Program-made: the position numbers and the translations under genes
The notes under the pieces: generated by a model
Told to the model about the DNA's origin: nothing
Databases searched by the model: none
What the model saw: only the letters and a program-made list of their open reading frames with translations
Shown: positions 1 to 10,668 of the stretch, piece after piece
Position numbering within the stretch: the first letter of the stretch is position 1
Layout of the letters: each line of letters starts with the position of its first letter
Assembly: GCA_000320545.1 (NCBI GenBank)
Contig: ADNK01000767.1
Coordinates: 10,001 to 38,953 of the forward strand
Source: Bigelowiella natans CCMP2755
Lineage: Eukaryota; Cercozoa; Chlorarachniophyceae
DNA length: 28,953 bases
Direction: 5' to 3'

Positions 1-644
1 ATGATATGTACCTCCAGATGTCTAGATGTGCGCAAATGATAGACATGCATGCAATACACAATATATATAATATATATAGCGTATTGCTGTGTCTATTATA
101 TATGCAAAAAAGCATAGTCTAGCACACACTAGCACACAATGCTGTCGCACTGGTGCAATGCATGCTAGCATGCCTCGAGCCACATGCACGTACGGGTTGT
201 ATACATATAGCTAGATAGCAATATATCTAGATATGTGGCTCCGCTGTGGAATAATACGCAAGAATAGAATTAAGTCGGCGTGCTAGCGTGTTTTTTATTA
301 ATGAGTACAGTACCTGCGGCAGTAGTAACTGCCATACGATACAAGCATAGCTAGCTAGCTAGATAGCTAGATAGTGCTAAAGTGCTACTACACAACTATC
401 TAGCTATTGTAAGAGTGCAGAATATCAATCAATACGATACAGCTAGACAGGCTAGCAGGCTAGCAGGCATAAGTCTCACATATGAGACGGATGTAATGAA
501 ACGATTAAATTCTTTCAATGATCATCCTTATCTAGCTTATGTCTCACATATACTGTCCACTTTACCTAGCTAGCTAGACTGTAAGACAAAGCAGCACTTA
601 GCTAGTTAGCTTACGCCAAGTGGGCAAGATGCAGCGTTCGCACG
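1..644. other. Gene-free 3' flank, palindromic-word rich
   Basis: No gene is visible. The stretch lies just past the 3' end of the UDP-xylose synthase gene and is packed with self-complementary words: runs of CTAG units around 347-374 and 564-577, the 12-nt palindrome CATGCTAGCATG at 161-172, ATGTCTAGATGT at 18-29, and TATATA runs near 60-80. A 63-codon open frame at 382-573 is made largely of these words and is not considered a gene. Similar sequence recurs at other gene 3' ends in the window. Confidence 0.6.
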
Positions 645-2038
645 CTATCGCATACATTTGATTTCTTGCTCAGTGCATGTGTATAACACATCAAAGTCCC
701 GATCTGCTATATTCTCCTTTAGTGAACGGCAAATCCTGGCTTTTGAGGTGCCTGACCTACTGTCTTCAGGGTGCCTCCATTTTTTTCCAACCTGTGTATG
801 TTGTCGCAGGGAATAGGCGACAAGCAGCATATGTCAAACGTAAGTATTGGTGAGAATAAGTGCATGTAAAGAAGGGCTCTCTGGCTCATAGCCCGTTTCG
901 AGTTGGGTGGTGAGGTGATGTTGCAGGAAGAGTGCAAGACAGTACACAGTAGTTGTACATACTGGTCGCGGAAGTATGCAATCGTCTTAACGAGTCCTTG
1001 TTTCACTGATACTGAAGGCTTCCATCCCAATTCCGCCCTGGCTTTCGCTAATAGCATGTGAATGAATTATATACACATCGCACTTAAAAAAAAGCACTTG
1101 CTACCCCCCCCCGCTTCCCCTCTCCTTAACGGCATCATCATCATCTTCTTCTTCTTCTTCTTTTTTCATCCAGATCATGTTGTTACATATGTCTGGTCTC
1201 CGTCTTGAGGGGTCGTCCTAAGGCAGCACACAAATGTTCGGCAATGATTAGAGGCAGTGTACTGGAGAAGGGGGGGGGGATGGTCAGCGGATACAAACCA
1301 CGCCCACATAAAAAAGGGAACAAACACGACGATGAATATGGACTGTGCGGGCAGGTACACAACACTCACTTTGCTCTTTGGCAGGAAGTGCAACTTGGAG
1401 CTCGATCTATGTTTTAGGAGGAGGGGAAGATAAACAGTCGAACAGGTGTGAATAAATGGAGATACAGACGAGATAGCGCGCTCTCTGCTGCTGGCATTTT
1501 TTATGAACGCATGCATCTGAGAGCTGCTATGACATTAAGGGGTGGTAGCTGTAGCTTTTGTGCCAACAGCAGCAGCAGCAGCAGCAGCAGCAAGCACAAC
1601 CCTGTCAGTCTTATGATCAAGCGGGCGAAATCCACGATCTTGAATTCCTCGGGATTTCCTGGAGGGGGTAATATGTAAACGGACGGAAAGGATTAGCATC
1701 TCCGTGTTGATACATGAGATATTAACACGTTTGTTCTATCCACAGTGCACGTGGTATGATGGCGACCAAGATTGACAGGGCTGGTGACATTGCCCTCCAT
1801 GACAGCATTCAGTCCACGCACTAAATCATCAACAAACTGGAAGCTCCTTGTTTGGTCGCCGCTAGATGGTTTACAACAGTAGCGATGAGCTTTAGAGACA
1901 GCAGTAGATCGATTGAAAATAATATATATATGCAAGAAGAAAACCGCAGAATGATGACGTAAAGAAGAAGGTATAAACACACCAATTACACGTGCCCTCC
2001 AGCATTGCACAGACAGCACCACGCATAGAAAGAGAGAG

Positions 2039-2084
<46 letters not shown>

Positions 2085-2721
2085 TGAAAAGAGACTTACG
2101 ATCCATAGATAGTAATTGTCTGGTTCTGCAGAGCTTGGATGATGAAGTTGCTCACAACCCGACCTAATGGTGGGTGGGTGGGTGATGATGGATTATGATG
2201 GTGATGATGATGATGATGATATTGTCATTAGTCCAAAGCAATCATGTCGCTCAGAGTCTCTTCACGATCTGTCCCCCTTTTTATCATCATCATCACCATC
2301 ATCGTCATCTTCTTCTTCTACGACACCATCAATGGTTATTTATTCATTGATTGATCGATTGATTTACCGTCGTTTGGATGCATCCGAGGACCAAACGTGT
2401 TGAATATCCTGCAAGCAAGGAAGGGAAAAAGCCGATTGATTGATCGATTGATTGATTGGATGGATGGACGCAGAAGAGCAACCTAACGACGGTTTCCTAC
2501 TTCCATCGCCCCAAAGTAAGTGACGAAGAAAGCAGCAACATTGCGGAGAAGGAATAAATCACTAGCGCCTACTACTACTACTACTACTACTACTACTATT
2601 GATCCACGAACCTCACGACGCGAACGTCAACATTGCACTGTTTCTGATACGAGTACCTACAACGTTGCAATTCAAAAGGTTATTGAATTTACGTGCACAT
2701 CCATCCATCCATCATCCATCC

Positions 2722-2778
<57 letters not shown>

Positions 2779-3017
2779 TGTGCGTGTATTTATCGACAAC
2801 TGATTCAACATTCGTTGGATGCGGACGGTGTTTGCAGGAGCAGAGGTGAGGATGATAATGATGATCAAAGGTCAGGAAGAATCGTCACATCAGCGTTTCC
2901 CCGAGGCGCTTGGCTTCGTCGTAACATGCTCGAGGGCCTGCATGGTGCAAGGACATCATTCAGATATATGACGAATACAAACGCACTACTGTTACTGAGC
3001 TTCTTCATCCTTCTAAG

Positions 3018-3049
<32 letters not shown>

Positions 3050-3496
3050 ACAACAACAACAACAACAACCCTAATCATCACATTATAAAAAACGTACTAC
3101 TACAACTACTACCGATTGGGTTGACATTTCCCCAATATGTCTCTCTTTGCGGGTGTTCCTTTGGATCACCGTACACTGATGACATCAACAATTGTTCGGC
3201 GCATAGTAGAAGGCATTAGAGCTGCTTCGATGATGGCAGTTACTAGTGGGTACGGAAGAGGAGGAGAAGCAGAAAGAAATATACTATTACTACTTCACCT
3301 TCGCTTGTTGATGTGAACAAGATTCTGGACTTAACCCTCCTGGCAATTCCAAGCATATTTGCGGTACCTGATGGTATTTATGGTGATGGTTATAGTGGTG
3401 GTGGTGGTGATGGGACAACTTGTTTGGTTTCTCATTTCCTTTTTTTTTTTTCCCCTTTTTATAGCGTCTCCTTTTCAGTGCTCACATGAAGGACCT

Positions 3497-3537
<41 letters not shown>

Positions 3538-5132
3538 ACGACTACTGCCTGCCTAACCCCGACTTCTGCTTCATTTTTTCCGGATTGAAAATCTACCTTC
3601 GGTGTTTGTCTTTATTGTTTTGATGGGGTTGTACCTAAAGAATTAATTAAAGTGCGTGTGCGTGCCGGTGAGCGTGCGGATGTGTCATGAAGATCGATTC
3701 CATGTTACTGCAAATAATAAGCATCCGATATGTTCGATATCATTACATGTAGTGAGGAGGTGACGCGGGAGATGCCAGATGGTATATCCGGTCAACCTAT
3801 GAGTGAAGAAGAGAACAGGAGACACGACAGCAACTGTACGCAAGGATGTTGTGGCAGCGAGGCCGATGAACATGTAACTTTACACGTGTTTTCTCTCCCC
3901 CCCTCCCCCCCCCCCCCCTCTCTCTCTGTGCGCGCGCGCATGTGTGTGTAATATGTTGTGGAAATCTTACCTCCATGAAGAGTGGTTGGCACACATCGTG
4001 ATGTCTCAACTCGAAGTTGGGATGTCCTGAAATTAATCGAACATGTGAGAAATGAGCTCCAAGAAAACTCAGAGAAAATAACATTCCGAATCAACTTCAA
4101 TCAACCAAAACATTGTGCTGTGTTTGTCACCGATCCAGTGTCGCACGTTTTCCTTTCGGCCTGAAGGTAGCGGACAACGAAGTCACGACGATGCGTACAA
4201 ATACCACTACGGTTCGACTGAACAGTCGTGATTGGCCAGTCATCAAATAATAACGTGTTAGTGAGCGAGTGAGTGGTTATTAAGCCATTCAGTGAGTCGG
4301 TTGCGTACCGGTGAAGAAGTTGTCAACCACGACGACCTCGTGCCCTTCGGAGAGATAGTCATAACAATGGCGATAGCATGTCAGTACAAAGTAGTAAACC
4401 GGACGAAGAGAAGAGCTAAGGTTCAAGGTGGGAAAAAAGGAAATGCGGTCATTTAGTGATGGCCCTCTACCAACCTTGCCACATAAGCAAATCCACGAGA
4501 TTCGACCCCACAAAACCGGCTCCACCCGTCACAAGGATGCGCATCCTGAGAGTCGGTCATCATCCTCAGAGGAGAAGGATTAAACAATAACAGGAGAGTC
4601 TATTAAGTTGAGTGGACACCGTTGATACGTGGGAAGTTTCTTGACCGGAGGGAATGATTTCACTTGCATGCTCTCCATGTACTGAAAAACGCGTCCAAAA
4701 TAGGTCTCATGAGCGTTATATCTTGACAGCATCGAACGGCCATTCCGTTTATAACCGACAGATAACCTTATTGTTGAGATCTTCTACAGCCTCAGTCACA
4801 CGTGTTTGGTAATCAATTATTCCCTGCTCCGTGGTTATCAGTGTATGATGGATAAGATATGTTCAGAGGAGCCGAAAACGTTGCCTACCGCTGAGGGAAA
4901 TGAAATTGGTGTCGCAGAGGCCTCTTTATAGGCGCTCGCAGTGGAAGACCCAACAGTAGTAGCGTATCCAAACGAGTGGATGAGTTCAATAAACAAGCCT
5001 CCGCATAGAAATGCGAGTGTGTATCGGAACGCCTACATGAAAATACATCATAAGGACGAACATCCTTTACTTGTCTAGCTCAGGTCCCACTACCTTGGAA
5101 GCAAGCAATTTCTTCATGAGTTGGTTCTCCAT
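645..5132 (-). CDS. UXS: UDP-glucuronate decarboxylase (UDP-xylose synthase), type II membrane form, about 22 exons
   Basis: Converts UDP-glucuronate to UDP-xylose with bound NAD, probably in the Golgi lumen. Exons (5' to 3'): 5132-5094, 5032-4889, 4823-4767, 4705-4620, 4545-4475, 4344-4309, 4160-4131, 4026-3971, 3796-3747, 3634-3597, 3367-3299, 3175-3113, 2937-2889, 2656-2612, 2408-2368, 2163-2100, 1861-1767, 1658-1601, 1406-1370, 1217-1187, 1047-959, 791-645. Phases agree throughout, giving about 464 aa. Visible: short basic N-terminus, hydrophobic anchor near residues 16-38, stalk, [13 protein letters not shown] nucleotide-binding loop (about 111-123), [17 protein letters not shown], catalytic Tyr-x3-Lys in [18 protein letters not shown] and [14 protein letters not shown]. 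These match animal and plant UXS closely. Uncertain: the third exon may start at 4826, and the C-terminus depends on whether the last intron (958-792) is spliced; if retained, the frame stays open to 719. Introns carry many microsatellites. Confidence 0.93.
1567..1592. repeat. (AGC)n microsatellite in UXS intron
   Basis: Perfect AGC repeat of about nine units in the UXS intron between the exons at 1658-1601 and 1406-1370, close behind the donor site. Confidence 0.9.
2043..2080. repeat. (GA)n microsatellite in UXS intron
   Basis: Perfect GA tract ((CT)n on the coding strand) starting about 20 nt inside the donor of the intron between exons 2163-2100 and 1861-1767. Confidence 0.95.
2725..2786. 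repeat. Compound (TC)n(TG)n microsatellite in UXS intron
   Basis: About 18 TC units followed by about 12 TG units, inside the UXS intron between exons 2937-2889 and 2656-2612. Neighbouring CATC-type words are present at 2700-2722. Confidence 0.95.
3018..3068. repeat. Compound (CAT)n(CAA)n tract in UXS intron
   Basis: Trinucleotide tract, CAT units followed by CAA/AAC units, in the UXS intron between exons 3175-3113 and 2937-2889. Confidence 0.95.
3502..3537. repeat. (CTG)n microsatellite in UXS intron
   Basis: Twelve CTG units in the UXS intron between exons 3634-3597 and 3367-3299. Any translated poly-Leu frame here is intronic. Confidence 0.95.
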
Positions 5133-5340
5133 GTTTTTTTCCAGTTAAGATTGAGCGTTTAAATTTGGCCTATCGTTTTCATCCTAATATGACATAACGT
5201 AGCTCTTGAGGTTCAGTTCAGTCCGCCAGTCCGATCAGCCAGCTCCACTTTTTGGCCACTTCGCCCGTTAAATTATTAAAATTCCCTATGGTTTGAGTAT
5301 GCGACAGGGAATTTTCGCACGATCAAAAACAAAAAAAACG
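5133..5340. other. Upstream region of UXS, downstream of tRNA-Ser
   Basis: Short gene-free interval between the UXS start codon and the 3' end of the tRNA. It holds the tRNA terminator and presumably the UXS promoter and 5' UTR. No further element is recognised. Confidence 0.5.
5327..5340 (-). terminator. Pol III T-run terminator for tRNA-Ser
   Basis: Immediately after the discriminator base the reverse strand reads CG followed by eight T residues, then G and five more T residues. This is the expected RNA polymerase III stop signal. Confidence 0.85.
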
Positions 5341-5422
5341 CGACGCCTACAGGGTTCGAACCTGTGCGGGCAAAGCCCAAATGATTTCAAGTCATTCTCC
5401 TTAACCACTCGGACAAGGCGTC
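5341..5422 (-). tRNA. tRNA-Ser (anticodon UGA)
   Basis: The reverse strand folds into a full class II tRNA. The acceptor stem GACGCCT pairs with AGGCGTC, the D stem is TCC/GGA, the anticodon stem is AATGA/TCATT with loop CTTGAAA (anticodon TGA, reading UCA), the long variable arm is GGGC-TTT-GCCC, and the T arm is ACAGG-TTCGAAC-CCTGT. The last base is the discriminator G. No CCA is encoded, as expected for a nuclear gene. There is no intron. The internal B box (GGTTCGAACCC) is intact. Confidence 0.97.
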
Positions 5423-5794
5423 AGAAAGACAATTACAGTCAGACTGAAAATAAATATAGCCATATGCCATAGATCTAATATTTCCTCTTGCCGCTTCGCT
5501 ACCATCTGATGTATTTAAGAAGAGTTTTGTTTATTTTTTCGGGGGACGGACAGCGTCTGGTCACACAGAGCATCGTGTTGGTATTTTCATTTTGCTTTCC
5601 GTGATGACACTTCTTTTGATGGGAAGCAGGTTGGTACTCTGCGAGCACTGTCATCATCCGGAAGCTGTTCCCATTTTTTAGCATCGCATTTCTGTCACGC
5701 GACGGCCCTTGCTTCATGGTTTGAACCAATTCTCGGAACGACTTTTCATTCCTCACACTTACACTTCGACTAACAAGTCAACCAGGGCGGAAGC
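5423..5794. other. Intergenic region upstream of glycosyltransferase
   Basis: Non-coding spacer between the tRNA 5' end and the start of the glycosyltransferase. An 85-codon reverse frame (5499-5756) has no recognisable motif and no splice partners. This spacer lacks the CTAG/GCATGC words seen at gene 3' ends. Confidence 0.5.
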
Positions 5795-6823
5795 ATGTTC
5801 AACCCAACTGTCACAGGTATCCCAATGCTGGCGCTCCTAGGCGCCCTTACCCTCTCTCCTACTATGGGAGTTACGCATAGGTCTTCTCACACGTCACTGG
5901 CCACTTTTGCACCAAAAAATTACGAAAGGATGCCGCTACCTGATGAGGGAAACTGCAGCCAAGTTGAAACTACGATCGATGGCATTCATACTAAGGGAAC
6001 TCAGAATCCTATAAAACTCTGCCTCACACAACCTCCTGGAACGGACGGTTTTGGAGCACATTACACCCTTTACATGACCGCAATTGCATTTGCCGCTGCA
6101 CGTAACGTGGCTTACTGCCATACTCGGAACGAATGTGTGGGACATCATCAGGATGCTGATCTTTCGGAGATCTTGATCGGCTTAGATGCTGGTGACTGCA
6201 CAAAATGCAACCGAGCAAAGCATGGCTACTTCCACTCGATGAACAAAGATGCAGATTTGTACTACACCCCGTGCGTGAGAAACTTCCTTCGTAAGAGATA
6301 CCAACGAGGCGCAAAGCAGCTCAAGCTTTCGACCACATTCATGGAAGAGCCTGCTAATACTACTGTGATTGCTGTCCACATTCGCAGAGGTGATGTCAGT
6401 GTAAATCACGACAAAGGCCAAAGATATGTAAAATTGGAAGCATTTGAGAGAGGAATGCAGATGATTCGCAGTAGACTTCTTCAAGATAAAAATCGACACG
6501 TGTTCCATATTTTCTCTGAGGGCGAGCCTGATGACTTTGAACTTCTCGCTAAACACGATGATGTCAAGTTGCAGCTTTTGGGAGATGATGGTATGTTTCA
6601 AACCTTTCACAGTTTAGCAAATGCAGAATATTTAATTACCTCTCCCAGTTCATTTTCCTACGCCGCAGGGATTCTATCGACTGGCAAGGTAGACTTTGTT
6701 TCATTTCCACTAACTCGACCAGTAATAAGTAGACAAAGACGTTGCTCTTATATCAATAAAATGAAAAAATGTGAAACAATCGTATTGGCAGGTTTTCTAT
6801 CCCAAGGAATGGAGTTTCTATAA
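5795..6823 (+). CDS. Fucosyltransferase-like glycosyltransferase (GT11-like HxRRGD family), intronless
   Basis: A single open frame of 342 codons with no intron, unlike its neighbours. An N-terminal hydrophobic segment (about residues 6-22) looks like a signal peptide or anchor. Family features: DGFGAHYTLYMTAIAFA (about 83-99), resembling the GFGAQ-type start of fucosyltransferases; VIAVHIRRGDVS (about 192-203), the GDP-fucose-binding HxRRGD motif; HVFHIFSEGEPDDFELL (about 236-252); and a C-terminal LANAEYLITSPSSFSYAAG motif (about 275-293), equivalent to the conserved Ser-Ser-Phe region of GT11 and related enzymes. Likely a luminal enzyme moving fucose or a similar sugar. GT11 versus another HxRRGD family cannot be settled by eye. 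An AATAAA lies at 6862-6867, shortly after the stop. Confidence 0.75.
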   Translation: MFNPTVTGIPMLALLGALTLSPTMGVTHRSSHTSLATFAPKNYERMPLPDEGNCSQVETTIDGIHTKGTQNPIKLCLTQPPGTDGFGAHYTLYMTAIAFAAARNVAYCHTRNECVGHHQDADLSEILIGLDAGDCTKCNRAKHGYFHSMNKDADLYYTPCVRNFLRKRYQRGAKQLKLSTTFMEEPANTTVIAVHIRRGDVSVNHDKGQRYVKLEAFERGMQMIRSRLLQDKNRHVFHIFSEGEPDDFELLAKHDDVKLQLLGDDGMFQTFHSLANAEYLITSPSSFSYAAGILSTGKVDFVSFPLTRPVISRQRRCSYINKMKKCETIVLAGFLSQGMEFL

Positions 6824-7764
6824 GAGTCCTCTACCCAGTTGGACTGAATTCTAAGCGTTGAAATAAAAACGGCACGATTGACTTCAATGTATTAGTCGAA
6901 TTTGACTAACCCAAGAATGTAAAGATCGTTACCGCTGGGGAAGGCGTGATTTAGATTCCCTGTATTCATTTTTTATATATGCATTTTAATTTTGCAGTCG
7001 TATACATAGTCTAGTAGTGTCAAAATCTGGAGATTGAAATATGTATAAATTACTGTTACGAGGCTAATCCGATGCACCAACGCAAGAAAATTTGTCATTT
7101 CTAGATTTAACATCGCACATATCGCACTTAAGGTGACTATGTGGCTATCTATAGATGTGGCTATGTACATGCTCAACTTTATTGAGTTGTACGTATCTAG
7201 CGTATGCATGTAAGTCTCATGCTCTTATTTGGCGTCATGCATGCGTATCGTATGTCTAGATGTGTGTACATGCTAGCATGTCTAGATATGGCGCATAGAG
7301 CTCACATGCAACAATGCTAGAATGTGGAATGCAATGCTCGTATCAGCGAGCTAATTTTCATCAGCTATATAGTAGCAGTCATCATAGACACCATATAGAC
7401 GTAGCTGTCTAGTAGTGAAACGTACGTGTCGTTCATGCTTTTAGCTCATGCAAAAGGAGACTAAAAGACTATGTTCATCTGTTTTATTGCCTGCATGTCA
7501 GCTTACATGGCCTATGTCAAATGATGTGCATTTATTGAGGGGAGGAAGGCGTGTTTTTTCCGTTCAGAAGCGTTGTAGTGTACGTAAATGTTGACATGTG
7601 CGCGAGAGCATCAGAAGCTTTCGCTACTGCGCGGTAGACTTTTTGACATTCATAGCGCTTAGCCAGGATGTAACGAACCCACAACGAATCACGCACACCA
7701 TGTAGTATAAAATTTACATCGGATTTTTCGCATGTGCGTTACAACGTATTCCGACAATTTATTA
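6824..7764. other. Convergent intergenic region, palindromic-word rich
   Basis: Gene-free stretch between the 3' ends of the glycosyltransferase (+) and the Tic62-like gene (-). From about 7130 to 7450 it is crowded with CATG, CTAG, GCATGC and TACGTA-type words. It holds ATGTCTAGATGT at 7252-7263 and the palindrome CATGCTAGCATG at 7269-7280, both identical to words in 1-644. No open frame resembles a gene. Confidence 0.6.
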
Positions 7765-9942
7765 TTAACCCTGGATCCCTGGTACCTTGATCACAGCTTG
7801 CAGTGCATCTGCCATTGTACGATTGGGGGCGAACTCGGGAGTCTGGGCGATCACCTGGGTTTGAAAGAATCATCAATAAATTTAAGTTACCACTGAAACA
7901 AACTCTGCAACGTCAGCACATACCTCGAAGATGGAGTTTTTCGCAGCATCATTGTCAATCTGCGATGCAGGATCACATCATTCAACAAAATGACCATAAG
8001 AACACTCCCAATCGAAAGTAACAGTGTACATACAGCAGCGGCCACGAACTCCGCAACTTGTCTCCTTGAGACGACTCCGCCTAATTAATTTTTAGCGGGG
8101 ATACAATTGACTTTTTGCAACTTCCTTTGATTTACGAGTAGAATGATAGATATGATGTATATTCTCCTTGCTTACCAGATAACGAATCGCGAGAGTAGCA
8201 CTCTAGGTTATGAGTATACTTGAAGTCGTCTTGTGGACGTTCCATGCCACCCGGTCTACATGGTTGTAAACGACGGAGATGTAAGAACTTCAACCACTCC
8301 TGAGAATGGGGGAAATAATCTACTACAATCTTGATACCTAATTATCGTGTAGTCTAGGCCGCTTGCTTCTAGTGCTTTTTCAGCCTGTAAAAAGAAAATG
8401 CGAGAAAAGAAAATCTACAGTCAAGTCGTTGAGTAATGATTAGCATCAGCACCAATACTAGCCCCGCAACGACCTTCTGCTTCTGAAATAAGACTCCCCA
8501 GAATAAGTTGAGAAGCCCTGCAGGAAATGTGAACATCTTGCTGCCCGTTCCAAGCGCAGAGATCATTGTGAACTTCTTCACCCTACAAAGAAGACATGGG
8601 AAGACACACAAATGGATGATGGGTATTATCAAGGAACATATTAAGCCTGCAGATATAGAACGGTATATTGACGGTTTCCTTTACCCTGCTCCCTTGGCAG
8701 CATCAACAATTTTGATGGCCCCATCGCCGTCAATCCGTGCGGGGCCCGAATTGTCAAGCAAATCTGAAGAAAATGTGGTGGGTTAGCTATTCAATACTTG
8801 TGTTTAGCAGGAAAGACGAGAACAATGATCAGCATCAAACAACACTGGTACGTACTAGATTCTGCAGCCCCAACTGCAGAAATAACCGCGGCACATCCAC
8901 TGTTAATGTATGAATAAGAAAACGCAAACAAATACCAACATCCGTTAGTCTAAATTCTGATGCTCGTCTTCTTCATGTTGTTATTGTTGTTGTTATTTGC
9001 TTGTTAGAACTACTAACGCAATTCGGCCCTGCAATGTCTGGACAGAATCAGTCTCGATATCAAATTGAACAGTCTGAGGGGTTAAGCGGGTGTGAGAGAT
9101 CAACTGCCCCCGTGTGAAAAAGAAAGCAAGAACTACATCCCTTGACACATCAGCTTGAACCTACAAACTAAATATTTTTTCCAAGCCTCTAAAATACCTT
9201 GAGGTTTTGCGTAACTTCCCTCTTTACTTTCCCCTCGGAGGTCATTTCTTGCAGAATTGATTGCATTTTGGAAGGATTGCGAGCCCCGGCCACGACTTTG
9301 TAGCCAGAATTCAACAACTCTGCCACAATTCGAGATCCTACGTATTTTAAAAATTATTTCCATGAAGAAGATGAGCCCCTGATGTAGATTACATAATTCT
9401 GTAATTCGAAATAAATTTTAGTATATGTCACCTAGGCGTCCAGTGGCACCGGCGACAAATATTTGGCTTCCCTTTTCAATTCCCTCAGAAGAAGCAGAGC
9501 CTGGAAATTTAAATAGTTATACACATATGCTGGTAGCTTGAAAAAAGCATTTGTTGTAATACTTTTCACTGCCAGATGGTGCCTTCCTCTGCGTGTAAGC
9601 GACAGCGTGTTTTTTGCGTTTCTGAAAACACGTTGGATTCATTCACACACTTGAATAGAGCATTCTTACAAAAAACAAATGCTACCTTCGCATTAGCCGT
9701 GTGCCAATGTTAGAACGCTGAGTTGTGATTCTCGAAGACGATACTGAGCGAGCGAGTTGTACAGGCCGACCTGATACCACCAAGTCGATAACAAGCTAGG
9801 TTTAGCACCGTACACCATATTCCCCCTTACGTCTTATCTAGTTCTGTTGTATATCCTTCTAAAAACTCACAAAACTACTTGTGTAATGCCAGACTGCGAA
9901 GATGGAAACCGCCAGCAGAAGCCAGTGTAAATTCCGCCTCAT
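7765..9942 (-). CDS. Tic62-like NAD(P)-binding Rossmann protein, plastid-targeted, 15 exons
   Basis: Exons: 9942-9871, 9795-9686, 9621-9563, 9500-9432, 9337-9198, 9160-9137, 9073-9018, 8899-8856, 8763-8685, 8582-8474, 8384-8338, 8255-8176, 8080-8034, 7959-7924, 7854-7765. All phases agree; 353 aa. Residues 1-24 form a signal peptide (MRR, then LLLAVSIFAVW), followed by about 60 residues rich in Ser, Arg and Thr: a bipartite leader for a plastid reached through the ER. The Rossmann domain shows QIFVAGATGRLGSRIV, then KVVAGARNPSKM, AAVISAVGAAES, KIVDAAKGAGVKKF, LLNLFWGVLFQKQKAEKAL and a GLDYTIIRPGGMERP motif, all characteristic of Tic62 and its relatives in the NmrA-like atypical SDRs. Land-plant Tic62 carries C-terminal FNR-binding repeats; here the protein ends soon after the enzyme-like domain, so FNR binding is not indicated. 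A redox-sensing or assembly role in the plastid is inferred. Confidence 0.88.
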
Positions 9943-10668
9943 CCTGGAAAATATGTGGGTAGGATACTGCTTTGTCATTTCTAGTTTAATGGTACGGAAC
10001 AGCGGCTTGGCATCTGTGCTCGATGAGATTTGAAAATATGGACGGAAATTAATGGTGTATTGTGTCACGGAGTGGAATTCAAGGCAGGGTTATATGGACA
10101 AGGATGGGAAGGAGGGGGTACGTAGACCACCCGTCGGTCATCATCGCAAAGAGTAGATCTAGTATCCCTCCTAGTTTCTCCCAGACATTGCCAACATATG
10201 CCTATTTATTCGAGAGACAAGGAATTGAACATTGAAATGTTTAAAAAATCGCTGTTTTGTTTCCTCTCTCTCTGGGTAGATCTGGGGCAGCTAGGCCGAG
10301 GATGGAAGATTATCTATCGGTGAAAAATCTTACCAAAGTTTCGACTAACCGACCCGCCGCCACATTTTGCGACCCAAAGCAATGTAATCTTGCCGAAGAG
10401 ACGCCAAAATTTAATACCGAGACTACCTAACGAATTCTCATTTGCTCTCCGCACAAAGTGCCACGGCAGTTGACATGGTAAGGGCGACGAACTTAGTTGA
10501 CGCAGTCCACGCACCCATCCCGTTTTGGATTGTTGCTTGTTGGCTTAATATCGGGAAAACGGTGTGGATTCAAGTCTACGACATGCGAATTTCCTTCGAT
10601 TAATTCAACGCATCACAGCTCATTCCCCCCAGGCTGTTCCTTCCCCGAGTTTGCCGTCCTTCTGAAAG
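9943..10668. other. Divergent promoter region
   Basis: Gene-free interval between the start codons of the Tic62-like gene (-) and the NOSIP gene (+). It should contain both promoters. It lacks the CTAG/GCATGC-rich sequence of the 3' flanks. Open frames here (for example 10314-10514, -) show no family motif. Confidence 0.5.

Noticed and set aside
1-644. CRISPR-like or satellite array from the repeated CTAG units
   Set aside because: No regular repeat-spacer unit; the words are short, irregularly spaced palindromes in a eukaryotic context.
2040-2790. Ser/Leu, Cys/Val and His/Thr repeat proteins from microsatellite frames
   Set aside because: They are translations of intronic dinucleotide tracts; the same applies to frames at 13400-13660, 14900-15180, 20340-20420 and 23150-23200.
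5499-5756. 85-codon minus-strand open frame beside the tRNA
   Set aside because: No motif, no flanking exon signals that join to a gene, and it sits in the probable promoter of the glycosyltransferase.
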